This document shows, piece after piece, positions 1 to 8,291 of a stretch of 64,000 nt of DNA. This stretch comes from Polynucleobacter asymbioticus QLW-P1DMWA-1. GTDB lineage: Bacteria; Pseudomonadota; Gammaproteobacteria; Burkholderiales; Burkholderiaceae. The notes below the pieces were generated by a model, which worked only from the letters and a program-made list of their open reading frames with translations, was not told the origin of the DNA and did no database searches. The stretch's first letter is position 1, and every line of letters starts with the position of its first letter. The DNA is taken from NCBI RefSeq assembly GCF_000016345.1, contig NC_009379.1, positions 1,798,001-1,862,000 of the forward strand, given 5' to 3'. Both the position numbers and the translations under genes were made by a program.

Positions 1-1
1 G

Positions 2-700
2 GCAGACTTGAATGACTTGGAGTCCGTTAAAAAACTCGTGACCGATAAAACCGTAGCTGTGATGATTGAGCCAGTGCAAGGTGAAGGTGGCGTCATTCCC
101 GCAACCCAAGAATTTATGCGTGAGCTACGCAAGCTCACCAAGGAAAACAACATTCTCCTCATCTGTGATGAAGTCCAAGCAGGATGCGGTCGTACCGGAA
201 CCCTCTTCGCTTACCAGCACTATGGCATTAAGCCAGACATCATGACCCTAGGCAAAGGTATTGGTGGCGGAGTACCGCTAGCTGCACTCTTAGCTACCGA
301 TGCAGTTGCTTGCTTTGTGCCTGGCGACCAAGGTGGTACCTACAACGGCAACCCGCTCATGACTGCTGTAGGTATTAGCGTGATTGAACAATTGCTTGCT
401 CCTGGCTTTTTGGATAGCGTTAAAGCTAAAGGGGAATTACTGAAATTAGAGTTATTAGAACTGTCTGCTGAATTTGGTCTAGAGGGTGAACGTGGCGAAG
501 GTTTGCTCCGCGCATTAATGCTAGGTAACGATATCGGCGGCAAACTTGTTGAACTTGCTCGTGAACGTAGTCCTGAGGGTTTATTAATTAACTCACCAAG
601 ACCAAACTTACTCCGTTTTATGCCAGCATTAAATGTGAGCGACGATGAAATCCTGCAAATGTGTGGCATGTTGCGTGAGCTACTGAAAGAAGTAGCTTAA
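2..700 (+). CDS. argD: Acetylornithine aminotransferase, C-terminal part (gene starts before the window)
   Basis: Class III PLP-dependent aminotransferase that transfers an amino group from glutamate to N-acetylglutamate semialdehyde in arginine biosynthesis; the family often also acts in lysine synthesis. The reading frame is open to the first base, so about 160 N-terminal residues lie outside the window (family length about 390-400). Visible motifs are EPVQGEGG, the ICDEVQAGCGRTG segment holding the Asp that contacts the PLP ring nitrogen, and the Schiff-base lysine in LGKGIGGGVP about 83 codons into the visible part. It ends 22 bp before the convergent livF stop with no clear hairpin terminator. 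argF and argG lie about 25 kb away in this window. Other class III aminotransferases (ornithine, succinylornithine) are related, so substrate assignment is by family resemblance. Confidence 0.88.
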   Translation, partial: ADLNDLESVKKLVTDKTVAVMIEPVQGEGGVIPATQEFMRELRKLTKENNILLICDEVQAGCGRTGTLFAYQHYGIKPDIMTLGKGIGGGVPLAALLATDAVACFVPGDQGGTYNGNPLMTAVGISVIEQLLAPGFLDSVKAKGELLKLELLELSAEFGLEGERGEGLLRALMLGNDIGGKLVELARERSPEGLLINSPRPNLLRFMPALNVSDDEILQMCGMLRELLKEVA

Positions 701-722
701 ACCGCCACCTGCATTTACTTAT

Positions 723-1436
723 TTATTCCCCTAAATAGGCAGTACGTACTCGAGAATCTTGCAGTAATTCTTGGCCCGACCCACTGAAGGTAATGAGGCC
801 GCTCTCCATGACATAAGCGCGGCTAGCCATCTGCAAAGCTAAGCGTGCATTTTGCTCAACTAGTAGAATAGTCATACCACTTGCCGAAAGCGTTTTAACA
901 ACATCAAAAATGGTTTCCACCATGATGGGAGATAAGCCCATAGAGGGCTCGTCCAATAAGAGCAGCTTGGGTTCAGCCATCATCGCCCTTCCCATAGCTA
1001 CCATTTGCTGTTCACCACCTGAGAGCGTTCCTGCCAGCTGCGATAAACGCTCTTTGAGTCTTGGGAAATAAGAGAACACTTCCTCTAACTTTTGCTGAAT
1101 AGCCTTAGGGTCTTTTTTTAAAAAAGCACCCATCTGTAAGTTTTCCAGAATCGTCATGCGTTTAAATACGCCGCGACCCTCTGGCACCAAACCCAAACCA
1201 AGTTGAACTAATTCATAGGCAGGCAAGCGATTGGTCTGATGATCCAAAAACTGAATCTCTCCACCTGCCGGAGTTAACAAACCCGCAATGGCTTTTAGGG
1301 TTGAGCTCTTACCTGCACCATTAGCGCCGATCAAAGCAACCAATTCACCTCGATTGACGTGCAGATCAATGCCTTTGACGGCATTAATGCCACCGTAGGC
1401 AACTTTTAAATCACGAACATTCAGTAGGACGCTCAT
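723..1436 (-). CDS. livF: Branched-chain amino acid ABC transporter, ATP-binding protein LivF
   Basis: Cytoplasmic ATPase of a Liv/HAAT-type importer for branched-chain amino acids or related compounds, pairing with LivG. The 237 residues contain a Walker A motif GANGAGKS near residue 37, the ABC signature LSGGEQQM, Walker B LLLLDEPSMGLSP and the switch region LLVEQN. The length is normal for LivF. The start codon overlaps the livG stop as TAATG, so the two are translationally coupled. It is the last gene of the leftward livK-H-M-G-F block. The true substrate cannot be read from the ATPase; related systems carry amides, urea or other amino acids. Confidence 0.93.
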   Translation of the reverse strand: MSVLLNVRDLKVAYGGINAVKGIDLHVNRGELVALIGANGAGKSSTLKAIAGLLTPAGGEIQFLDHQTNRLPAYELVQLGLGLVPEGRGVFKRMTILENLQMGAFLKKDPKAIQQKLEEVFSYFPRLKERLSQLAGTLSGGEQQMVAMGRAMMAEPKLLLLDEPSMGLSPIMVETIFDVVKTLSASGMTILLVEQNARLALQMASRAYVMESGLITFSGSGQELLQDSRVRTAYLGE

Positions 1437-2209
1437 TAAACAGCTCCCTGCCCTAAATACGCTCTAATGACTTCAGGATGGCCTCGCACATCAGCTGGCT
1501 TACCTGAGGCAATCACTTTGCCATAGTCCAATACGGTGAGGCTATCGCAAATACCCATTACCAAACTCACATCATGCTCAATCAGCAAGATTGTTTTGCC
1601 ATCGGCACGAATACGCAATAACAATTCACGCAATTCCAATTTTTCAGTGGCATTCATTCCTGCTGCAGGCTCATCCAAGGCCAATAGTTTTGGCTCAGTA
1701 GCTAAAGCACGGGCGATTTCTAGGCGACGTTGATGACCATACGAGAGATTGCGTGCCTGCATGTTTGCGTATTCGCTTAATCCAACATAAGCGAGTAGTG
1801 CATGCGATTTATCGCGAATTGCCCGCTCTTCTCGCCTAGTAGATGGAAAGCGAAAGATAGCGCCAAGCAGTCCGGCTTTTGAGCGGCAGTGGCAACCCAC
1901 CATGACATTCTCGAGCACAGTCATTTCCCCAAACAGTCGAATGTTCTGGAAGGTTCTGGCTAGACCAGCTTTAGTTACTTGGGAAACAGATTGGGGGAAG
2001 TACGATTTGCCATCAAATAAAAAGATTCCAGAATCTGCTGGATAGAGCCCGGTAATGACATTAAAGAAGGTGGTCTTACCAGCACCATTGGGGCCAATTA
2101 ATCCTACGATGGATCCATGTGGCACTTGAAGCCCTACAGAATCTAGAGCTTGCACTCCGCCAAAACGTTTGGAGACATCGGTCACGTCTAACAGTAAGTG
2201 AGCACTCAT
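1436..2209 (-). CDS. livG: Branched-chain amino acid ABC transporter, ATP-binding protein LivG
   Basis: Second cytoplasmic ATPase of the Liv importer. Walker A is GPNGAGKT, the signature LSYGHQRR, Walker B LLALDEPAAGMN and the switch LLIEHD; the long insert between Walker A and the signature is typical of LivG compared with LivF. I place the start at the internal Met (MSAHLL), because this ATG overlaps the livM stop codon as ATGA. A start 8 codons further upstream (MAKAGS) is open but would lie deeper inside livM. The product is then 257 residues. It sits between livM and livF in the expected order. Confidence 0.93.
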   Translation of the reverse strand: MSAHLLLDVTDVSKRFGGVQALDSVGLQVPHGSIVGLIGPNGAGKTTFFNVITGLYPADSGIFLFDGKSYFPQSVSQVTKAGLARTFQNIRLFGEMTVLENVMVGCHCRSKAGLLGAIFRFPSTRREERAIRDKSHALLAYVGLSEYANMQARNLSYGHQRRLEIARALATEPKLLALDEPAAGMNATEKLELRELLLRIRADGKTILLIEHDVSLVMGICDSLTVLDYGKVIASGKPADVRGHPEVIRAYLGQGAV

Positions 2210-3297
2210 GACTGCACTTCCTGCTTTTGCCAAATACCGCCAGGGCGATACAACATGATCAATATCAGCGCCAATCCATAAATTAATTGACGAATCACTT
2301 CAACATCGACAATCACATGACCAAAAAGGGCTTTTTGCAGTGGCTCGGCGATACCCCGCAATACTTCAGGGAAAACTGCTAATACCACTGCACCCAGAAT
2401 CACTCCAGGGATATGACCAATTCCACCTAAAACCACCATAGCGAGAACCACAATAGATTCCCAAAGGGTAAATGACTCTGGCGAAACAAACCCCTGAAAG
2501 GCCGCAAAGAGAACGCCCGCAACACCAGCAAAGGAAGCACCAATCGCAAAAGCCAACAGCTTCATGTTGCGAGTATTGATACCCATCGCCTTTGCTGCGA
2601 TTTCATCCTCGCGTATGGCTACCCATGCTCGCCCAATTCGAGAGTTTTGCAAATGCATGCAGATGAATGCAACCGTAGTTGCTAACACAAGAAACAAATA
2701 AAACACTAAATACAAACTAGGGATTTTGACAAAACCCAAATCCAAGGTCTTCGCAAAAGAGATCCCAAAAACTTGCAAAGGATCAATCTTGGTTATTCCC
2801 TTGGGGCCATTGGTTAGGTTTAACGGACGGTCTAAATTATTCATAAAGATGCGAATAATCTCTCCAAAGCCCAAGGTCACAATTGCTAAGTAATCACCCC
2901 GCAGCTGCAGGGTTGGTAATCCTAAAATAACCCCAAATAAGGCAGCCAAAACAATAGCGAAGATCGCCACCATCCATGGTGAAAAATGCATACCTTCTGG
3001 AAAGGCAGCGGCAACAGCTTCAAACTGTTGAGGCAAATGGGGGGAAGCCAATAAAGCAAAGCTGTACGCGCCCAGAGCATAAAAAGCGATGTACCCTAAA
3101 TCAAGCAAACCAGCAAAGCCAACAACTACATTGAGCCCTAATGCCAGAACGACGTAGAGCAAAGCAAAATCAAGAACTCGCACCCAGTAATTTCCACCAG
3201 CCGCACCTACCACCCAAGGTAATAGTAATAAAGTCAATACACCAAGCCAAAGATAGGTAGTTTTGTTTAAGTGGTTGGAGGCGATCTTCTTAAGCAC
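2206..3297 (-). CDS. livM: Branched-chain amino acid ABC transporter permease LivM
   Basis: Integral inner-membrane permease forming the transport channel together with LivH. It is strongly hydrophobic with repeated membrane segments and the LivM-type run GLPTLQLRGDYLAIVTLGFGE. The start is uncertain: a GTG at 3315 gives 369 residues and a GTG at 3297 gives 363. I prefer 3297 because a good ribosome-binding site (GAGAAGG) stands about 9 bases upstream. Either start overlaps the end of livH. The stop overlaps the livG start. Confidence 0.9.
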   Translation of the reverse strand: MLKKIASNHLNKTTYLWLGVLTLLLLPWVVGAAGGNYWVRVLDFALLYVVLALGLNVVVGFAGLLDLGYIAFYALGAYSFALLASPHLPQQFEAVAAAFPEGMHFSPWMVAIFAIVLAALFGVILGLPTLQLRGDYLAIVTLGFGEIIRIFMNNLDRPLNLTNGPKGITKIDPLQVFGISFAKTLDLGFVKIPSLYLVFYLFLVLATTVAFICMHLQNSRIGRAWVAIREDEIAAKAMGINTRNMKLLAFAIGASFAGVAGVLFAAFQGFVSPESFTLWESIVVLAMVVLGGIGHIPGVILGAVVLAVFPEVLRGIAEPLQKALFGHVIVDVEVIRQLIYGLALILIMLYRPGGIWQKQEVQS

Positions 3298-4225
3298 GAT
3301 CAGATACCTTCTCACCCAGCAAACCAGTTGGGCGTAATACCAATACTAAAATTAATACCAAGAAAGCAAAGATGTCTTGGTAGTTTGAACCAAATACACC
3401 TCCAGTCAGTTCGCCGATATAGCCCGCACCTAAGGCCTCAATTAATCCCAAAAGCAATCCACCCAGCATGGCACCTTGAAGATTTCCAATGCCTCCTAAG
3501 ACGGCAGCAGTAAATGCTTTTAACCCTGGAATAAAACCCATATAAAAATGGACATTGCCATAGTTACTCGCAATCATAACGCCGGCTAACCCCGCTAAGG
3601 CACCACCCAACATAAACGTAATTGAGATTACGCGATTAGGATTGACACCCATCAAAGCGGCAATTTGCGTTTGCTCAGCGGTGGCGCGCATGGCTCTACC
3701 GAGTTTGGTTTTTTCAACCAAGAACAGCAATCCGCACATCACGAGTAATGCCACAACAATAATGATGATTTCTTTGCCGGTAATGGTGGCACCAGTACTC
3801 CCGAGCTCAATCGGGGCTGAAGGTAATAACTGTGGATAAGTCATTGGGTTTCTAGACCAAATCATCATCGCAATCGTTTGCAGCAAAATCGACATACCAA
3901 TTGCCGATATCAGTGGCGCTAAACGCGGCGCATTACGCAAAGGTCGATAAGCAATACGCTCAATCCAGTAGCTCAGGCCGGCACAGACCGCCATTGTTAC
4001 AGGCAAAACAATCAGTAGAGTTAGCCATCCAGGTAAATCGCTTGTCCAGCTCAAAATCAAGCGCAATAATGAAAGCGAGACCATTGCGCCGATCATCAGT
4101 ACCTCACCATGGGCGAAGTTAATGATGCCCAGAACACCATAGACCATGGTGTAGCCCAAAGCAATTAAGGCGTAAATACTCCCCAGCACTAAGCCATTAA
4201 TAATTTGCTGAAGAAATATATCCAT
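3290..4225 (-). CDS. livH: Branched-chain amino acid ABC transporter permease LivH
   Basis: Inner-membrane permease of the Liv importer, 311 residues and mostly transmembrane. The N-terminal segment GLVLGSIYALIALGYTMVYG and the following GIINFAHGE stretch are characteristic of LivH. Near the C-terminus, KAFTAAVLGGIGN is the cytoplasmic loop expected to contact the ATPases. It follows livK after a 67 bp gap that holds a hairpin terminator, and it overlaps livM. That arrangement allows livK to be made in excess over the membrane and ATPase subunits. Confidence 0.94.
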   Translation of the reverse strand: MDIFLQQIINGLVLGSIYALIALGYTMVYGVLGIINFAHGEVLMIGAMVSLSLLRLILSWTSDLPGWLTLLIVLPVTMAVCAGLSYWIERIAYRPLRNAPRLAPLISAIGMSILLQTIAMMIWSRNPMTYPQLLPSAPIELGSTGATITGKEIIIIVVALLVMCGLLFLVEKTKLGRAMRATAEQTQIAALMGVNPNRVISITFMLGGALAGLAGVMIASNYGNVHFYMGFIPGLKAFTAAVLGGIGNLQGAMLGGLLLGLIEALGAGYIGELTGGVFGSNYQDIFAFLVLILVLVLRPTGLLGEKVSDRA

Positions 4226-4251
4226 CTAAGAATTGAGTGAGTAATTTAAGC

Positions 4252-4286
4252 AATAAAAAAGAGCACCACTAATGTGGCGCTCTTTT
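4252..4286 (-). terminator. Intrinsic terminator or attenuator between livK and livH
   Basis: On the minus strand a 9-bp stem (GAGCGCCAC / GTGGTGCTC, one G-U pair) with an ATTA loop is followed by TTTTTT. It lies directly after the livK stop and before livH in the same transcription direction. It is therefore likely to reduce, not abolish, readthrough into the permease genes. Confidence 0.8.
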
Positions 4287-4292
4287 GAATTT

Positions 4293-5474
4293 TTATTGCA
4301 CATTAATTACATCTAGCACTGTTTTCTTTTTGTCTTTGAAGTCATACAAAGTAATAACGCCTTCTTTCATATCACCCTTGTTATCAAAAGCAATATTGCC
4401 TACCAAGCCATTCATTTTGGTATCAGGCATAACCAATAAAATCTTGGCAGGATCTGTAGAGTTTGCACGCTTCATAGAATCAACCAATACATATACTGCA
4501 TCGTATGTAAATGGAGCGTAGATTTGCACTTCAGAATTAAAGCGTTCTTTGTAGCGTTTTTGGAAATCAGCACCCTGTGGCATCTTAGAAAGCGCCTTGC
4601 CTGCTTCAGAGCAAGTCACATTGACAACAGCATCGCCAGCGAGTTCAGCCAGCTTCTCGGTACACATACCATCTCCACCAACGACTTTTGCTTTAATGCC
4701 GAGCTCTGCTGCTTGCTTGGTTAACGGACCGCCAGTAGCATCCATGCCGCCGTACATGATGACGTCTGGCTTACTACCCTTGATTTTGGTCAAAATGGCT
4801 TTGAAATCAGTCGCCTTGTTATTGCTCGCTTCACGAGTAACCACCTTAACGCCTTCCGCTTTAGCTGTCTTCTCAAACTCGTCAGCCAAACCTTTGCCAT
4901 ATTGTGTTGAATCATCAATGATCGCAACAGTCTTTGCCTTCAAGGTATGCGCAACATAGTTTGCCAATGCTGGGCCTTGCTGTGCATCAGTAGCAACTAG
5001 ACGGTAGGTCGTTTTAAAACCTTGCTTTGTATAGTCAGGGTTCGTAGCTGAAGGGGAGATTTGGGTAATGCCAGCATCGCTATAAATCTTAGATGCCGGA
5101 ATACTAGTACCAGAGTTCAAATGCCCCACCACTCCAACTACTTTTGCGTCCACTAATTTTTGCGCAACCTGAGTGGCTGTTTTAGGATCTTCTGCATCAT
5201 CTTCGGGCACCAAAGTCAAAACCACTTTTTTGCCGTCAATGGTTAATCCAGACTTATTGATTTCCTCAACAGCAAGACGAGCACCGTTCTCATTGTCTTT
5301 GCCTAAATGCGCGATCGGGCCAGTTAGTGGGGCCACATGACCAATCTTCACCTCTACCGCATCTGCTGGAATAGCTGCTGACTTATCGCCACCTTTTCCG
5401 CAACCAGCCAGGATCAATGCTGTTGCTGATAAAGCAATAGCACTCTTCATAAAGTTCACTTTGGATCTACTCAT
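4293..5474 (-). CDS. livK: Branched-chain amino acid-binding lipoprotein (Leu/Ile/Val-binding family)
   Basis: Type I periplasmic substrate-binding protein delivering substrate to LivHM. The N-terminus has a charged start, a hydrophobic stretch and a lipobox LAGC at about residues 22-25, so the mature protein should be a lipoprotein anchored through Cys25. The body carries the family features VKIGHVAPLTGP, HLGKDNENGARLAVEEIN and GVVGHLNSGTSIP. A clear ribosome-binding site (AAGGAGC) precedes the ATG. The gene follows ispH by 29 bp on the same strand, so it may be co-transcribed with fkpB-ispH or use a promoter inside ispH. Specificity for branched-chain residues is inferred from the whole liv set. 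Confidence 0.92.
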   Translation of the reverse strand: MSRSKVNFMKSAIALSATALILAGCGKGGDKSAAIPADAVEVKIGHVAPLTGPIAHLGKDNENGARLAVEEINKSGLTIDGKKVVLTLVPEDDAEDPKTATQVAQKLVDAKVVGVVGHLNSGTSIPASKIYSDAGITQISPSATNPDYTKQGFKTTYRLVATDAQQGPALANYVAHTLKAKTVAIIDDSTQYGKGLADEFEKTAKAEGVKVVTREASNNKATDFKAILTKIKGSKPDVIMYGGMDATGGPLTKQAAELGIKAKVVGGDGMCTEKLAELAGDAVVNVTCSEAGKALSKMPQGADFQKRYKERFNSEVQIYAPFTYDAVYVLVDSMKRANSTDPAKILLVMPDTKMNGLVGNIAFDNKGDMKEGVITLYDFKDKKKTVLDVINVQ

Positions 5475-5503
5475 CTACAGCTCCTTGGTTATGAATCAAT
5501 ACT

Positions 5504-6439
5504 TCAGTCGACTAAATTTTTTGGCAGTGAGAAGGTGATGTCTTCCACTACTCCAGGCAAGGCACGTACGTGTCTTGGTCCAAACTCTTGAATCTTATTC
5601 ACAATCGATTGCGCCAAACTTTCGGGAGCAGATGCCCCAGCAGTAAGGCCAATCCGTTTTTTACCTACAAACCATTCCGGTTTTAATTGCTCAGGCGCAT
5701 CGACCATGTAGGATGGCACTCCTAATTTTTCCGATAATTCGCGCAAACGATTCGAGTTCGAACTCGCCGCACTACCAACCACAATAACGAGCTCTACTTG
5801 AGGTGCCATAAATTTCACAGCATCTTGACGATTTTGCGTTGCGTAACAAATATCTTGTTTGCGAGGCTGAACGATATTGGGGAATTTTTTAGTGAGTGCT
5901 TCAACAATTTCTTTTGTCTCATCAACTGAAAGCGTAGTCTGGGTAACAAAGGCTATCTTCTCACTAGCTGGGAATGTCAGCGTATCCACATCGCTGACTT
6001 TTTCAATCAAGAAAACACCTTCTTTTACCTGGCCCATAGTCCCCTCAACTTCGGGATGGCCTGCATGACCAATCATCAACACTGTAAAGCCCTCTTTACA
6101 CATTTTGATGACTTCCAAATGTACCTTGGTTACCAAAGGGCAGGTGGCGTCATAGACCTGCAAGCCACGCTCCTCGGCATCTACACGAACCTCTTGCGAA
6201 ACACCATGCGCGCTAAAGACCACAATTCCACCCTTGGGCACTTCGTCCAACTCATCCACAAATACAGCGCCCTTGTTACGCAACTCATTTACAACATAGG
6301 CGTTGTGCACAATTTCATGACGTACATAAATTGGCGGGCCAAAACGGGTCAGCGCTTCATTCACAATATTGATAGCACGATCAACGCCCGCACAAAAACC
6401 ACGGGGTTGGGCCATCAAAATTTCTGCGTTATCAGACAT
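5504..6439 (-). CDS. ispH: 4-hydroxy-3-methylbut-2-enyl diphosphate reductase (IspH/LytB)
   Basis: Last step of the non-mevalonate isoprenoid pathway, reducing HMBPP to IPP and DMAPP with an iron-sulfur cluster. All three cluster cysteines are present: C16 in RGFCAGV, C100 in DATCPLV and C198 in QDICYATQNRQ. The conserved HAGHPEVEGT loop is also visible. At 311 residues it has normal length. It follows fkpB by 9 bp, the same pairing as fkpB-ispH in E. coli, and precedes livK. Confidence 0.97.
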   Translation of the reverse strand: MSDNAEILMAQPRGFCAGVDRAINIVNEALTRFGPPIYVRHEIVHNAYVVNELRNKGAVFVDELDEVPKGGIVVFSAHGVSQEVRVDAEERGLQVYDATCPLVTKVHLEVIKMCKEGFTVLMIGHAGHPEVEGTMGQVKEGVFLIEKVSDVDTLTFPASEKIAFVTQTTLSVDETKEIVEALTKKFPNIVQPRKQDICYATQNRQDAVKFMAPQVELVIVVGSAASSNSNRLRELSEKLGVPSYMVDAPEQLKPEWFVGKKRIGLTAGASAPESLAQSIVNKIQEFGPRHVRALPGVVEDITFSLPKNLVD

Positions 6440-6448
6440 TCTTATCCC

Positions 6449-6895
6449 TTAGAGGATGGCAACAATCTCGGCTTCGAACGTGACCGCTCTGCCAGCCAAG
6501 GGATGATTGAAATCAAACCAGGCGCCTTCATCATCAATCGACTGCAAGACTCCGGCATATTGCGCGCCACCAGGCGCATTAAATTCAATCACATCCCCTG
6601 GATTAAATTCTGCATCGTCATCGCGACCTTCTTTAAGAGCTTTCAAAGAAACCCATTGCACCAAATCTTCTTTGCGATCGCCAAAACTTTCTCCGGGTTC
6701 TAGTAACTCGCTTTTTTTCTCGCCAACACTAAGACCCAACAATACTTTTTCAAAACAAGGTGCAAATTGTCCAGATCCCATCAAAACCGTCGCAGGCCGA
6801 TCGATAAAAGTATTGATGTAATCCTCCCCGCTAGGCAGGGTGAGCCGATAGTTGAGGGTCAAGAAGGAATTAGGCAAAACAGTAAGCTTAGTCAT
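6449..6895 (-). CDS. fkpB: FKBP-type peptidyl-prolyl cis-trans isomerase (FkpB/SlpA-like)
   Basis: Small cytoplasmic prolyl isomerase and chaperone of the SlyD/SlpA group. The N-terminal FKBP half (YRLTLPSGEDYINTF; PATVLMGSGQFAPCFEKVLLGLSVGEKK) is followed by the insert-in-flap domain and returns with FDFNHPLAGRAVTFEAEIV, a SlyD/SlpA hallmark. An upstream start would give 179 residues; I choose the ATG at 6895 (MTKLTV), giving 148 residues, because the homology begins there. It is paired with ispH as in E. coli. The start is only 3 bp from the likely start of the divergent radC. Confidence 0.87.
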   Translation of the reverse strand: MTKLTVLPNSFLTLNYRLTLPSGEDYINTFIDRPATVLMGSGQFAPCFEKVLLGLSVGEKKSELLEPGESFGDRKEDLVQWVSLKALKEGRDDDAEFNPGDVIEFNAPGGAQYAGVLQSIDDEGAWFDFNHPLAGRAVTFEAEIVAIL

Positions 6896-6898
6896 AAG

Positions 6899-7618
6899 GT
6901 GATTGTATCTAGGCCGACACCGAATCTGCACTCCTCGATACCAAATTGGCCCAAAAGCGAGCAGCCAAGGGAGAAGCTGCGAATCCATGGCGCCCGAGCC
7001 CTCACTGATGCTGAATTGCTCGCAATTTTTTTACGCGTTGGCGTTAAAGGAAAGAGTGCCGTAACCCTGGCAAAAGATCTGCTGCATTACTTTGGCAGCC
7101 TTCCTCGCCTTTTAGCCAGCACTCCAGAGGAATTTATTCGCATTCATGGCATGGGCCTTTCGAAATGGTCTCAAATACAGGCTGCCTATGAGCTTGTTAA
7201 AAGAAGCTTGGAAGAGGGTCTTGCTCAAAACAGTATTTTCTCCTCGCCCGGACATGTCAAAGAGTACCTTCAAAGCAAAATTGGCCGCCTTCCCCATGAA
7301 GTCTTTTTATGCCTATACCTTGACCCCAGACTGCATCTGATTGAGTGTCAGGAGCTCTTTAGGGGCTCAATCACCCAAACAGCCGTATACCCACGAGAAA
7401 TTCTCAAAGAAGCCCTATCTAGAAATGCCAGCGCCCTGATCGTGGCTCATAACCACCCTAGCGGCAACCCATTACCTAGTCAGGCTGACCAAGATCTCAC
7501 TCAAACACTACTCAAAGCCTTGCAATGGGTTGATATTTCACTTTTAGATCACTGCATTGTGAGTAGCAGTGGTTTTTTCTCTTTTTCTGAATCAGGCCTT
7601 ATGAATCATGATGATTGA
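6899..7618 (+). CDS. radC: RadC-family JAB/MPN domain protein
   Basis: RadC protein: N-terminal helix-hairpin-helix-like region (ALTDAELLAIFLRVG ... IHGMGLSKWSQIQAA) followed by a JAB1/MPN metalloprotease-like domain with the metal motif HNHPSGNPLPSQAD near the C-terminus. The biological role of the family is unresolved; a DNA-repair role was proposed and later questioned. The frame is open well upstream, but the conserved part begins at SSIPNWPKSEQPREK. The nearest plausible start is GTG at 6899 (239 residues), because an earlier ATG would lie deep inside antisense fkpB. The start therefore remains uncertain. No clear ribosome-binding site is visible. Confidence 0.85.
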   Translation: MIVSRPTPNLHSSIPNWPKSEQPREKLRIHGARALTDAELLAIFLRVGVKGKSAVTLAKDLLHYFGSLPRLLASTPEEFIRIHGMGLSKWSQIQAAYELVKRSLEEGLAQNSIFSSPGHVKEYLQSKIGRLPHEVFLCLYLDPRLHLIECQELFRGSITQTAVYPREILKEALSRNASALIVAHNHPSGNPLPSQADQDLTQTLLKALQWVDISLLDHCIVSSSGFFSFSESGLMNHDD

Positions 7619-7765
7619 CGATAGTAATTACTAACTTATTATCAGATTTATAGCTATTTAGGCATCTTTAACCCTAAATCCCTCTTACTAAAGCCATTCA
7701 GGGCTAGCCGAAAATAGTCTTTGACTGATACAATCTTCTTTTTTCGCAATTAATGGAGTTATGTC

Positions 7766-7999
7766 ATGGCAAAAGTTTGCCAAGTCACTGGGAAGAAGCC
7801 GATGGTTGGCAACAATGTATCCCATGCAAACAATAAAACGAAGCGTCGCTTTTTGCCTAATCTGCAAAACCGTCGTTTCTGGGTTGAATCTGAAAACCGT
7901 TGGATTAGCTTGCGCTTAACCAACGCTGGTTTGCGCGTTATCGACAAAAACGGCATCGATGCCGTGTTGTCTGATTTACGTGCACGTGGCGAAATTTAA
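7766..7999 (+). CDS. rpmB: 50S ribosomal protein L28
   Basis: Ribosomal protein bL28, 77 residues, basic. It starts [29 protein letters not shown] with the usual [10 protein letters not shown] core and ends DLRARGEI. A ribosome-binding site (GGAG) lies a few bases before the ATG. The 147 bp upstream of it should contain its promoter; a TACAAT hexamer near 7728 is a possible -10, but I cannot pair it with a good -35. rpmG follows 11 bp later. Confidence 0.98.
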   Translation: MAKVCQVTGKKPMVGNNVSHANNKTKRRFLPNLQNRRFWVESENRWISLRLTNAGLRVIDKNGIDAVLSDLRARGEI

Positions 8000-8010
8000 G
8001 GAGCGCACAA

Positions 8011-8178
8011 ATGGCTAAAGGCGGCAGAGAAAAAATCAAGTTAGAGTCATCAGCTGGTACTGGTCACTTCTACACAACTTCAAAAAACAAGCGTACAAAG
8101 CCTGAAAAGATGGAACTCATGAAGTACGATCCAACTATTCGCAAGCACGTAGCTTACAAAGAAACAAAGCTGAAATAA
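8011..8178 (+). CDS. rpmG: 50S ribosomal protein L33
   Basis: Ribosomal protein bL33, 55 residues, read directly from the sequence. It begins [20 protein letters not shown] and continues [20 protein letters not shown] with a basic C-terminus. This form has no zinc-binding CXXC pairs, so it is the zinc-independent (C-) type. It lies 11 bp after rpmB with a good ribosome-binding site (AAGGAG) overlapping the end of rpmB. The two form the usual rpmB-rpmG operon, closed by the terminator at about 8208-8240. Confidence 0.98.
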   Translation: MAKGGREKIKLESSAGTGHFYTTSKNKRTKPEKMELMKYDPTIRKHVAYKETKLK

Positions 8179-8207
8179 AGTATTCATTCAATACTTGTTT
8201 CTTGCAA

Positions 8208-8240
8208 AAAAAAAAAACCCGCTATATCAGCGGGTTTTTT
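8208..8240 (+). terminator. Intrinsic terminator after rpmB-rpmG (probably bidirectional)
   Basis: An 8-bp stem AACCCGCT / AGCGGGTT with loop ATATC is followed by a T run and preceded by a run of about 12 A. The flanking A run would also serve the convergent desaturase gene. Confidence 0.92.
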
Positions 8241-8291
8241 ATTGTCTAAGCCTCCAAGAAGAATTCTTAGAGGCTATTACGCCTTTATTGC

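Noticed and set aside
6056-6703. 215-codon open frame on the plus strand opposite ispH and fkpB
   Set aside because: It lies antisense to two clearly conserved genes, has no recognisable motif, and no start context. It is a shadow frame.
8204-8217. A run of about 12 A before the rpmG terminator as a slippage site
   Set aside because: It lies outside coding sequence and is explained as the U run of a bidirectional terminator for the convergent desaturase gene.
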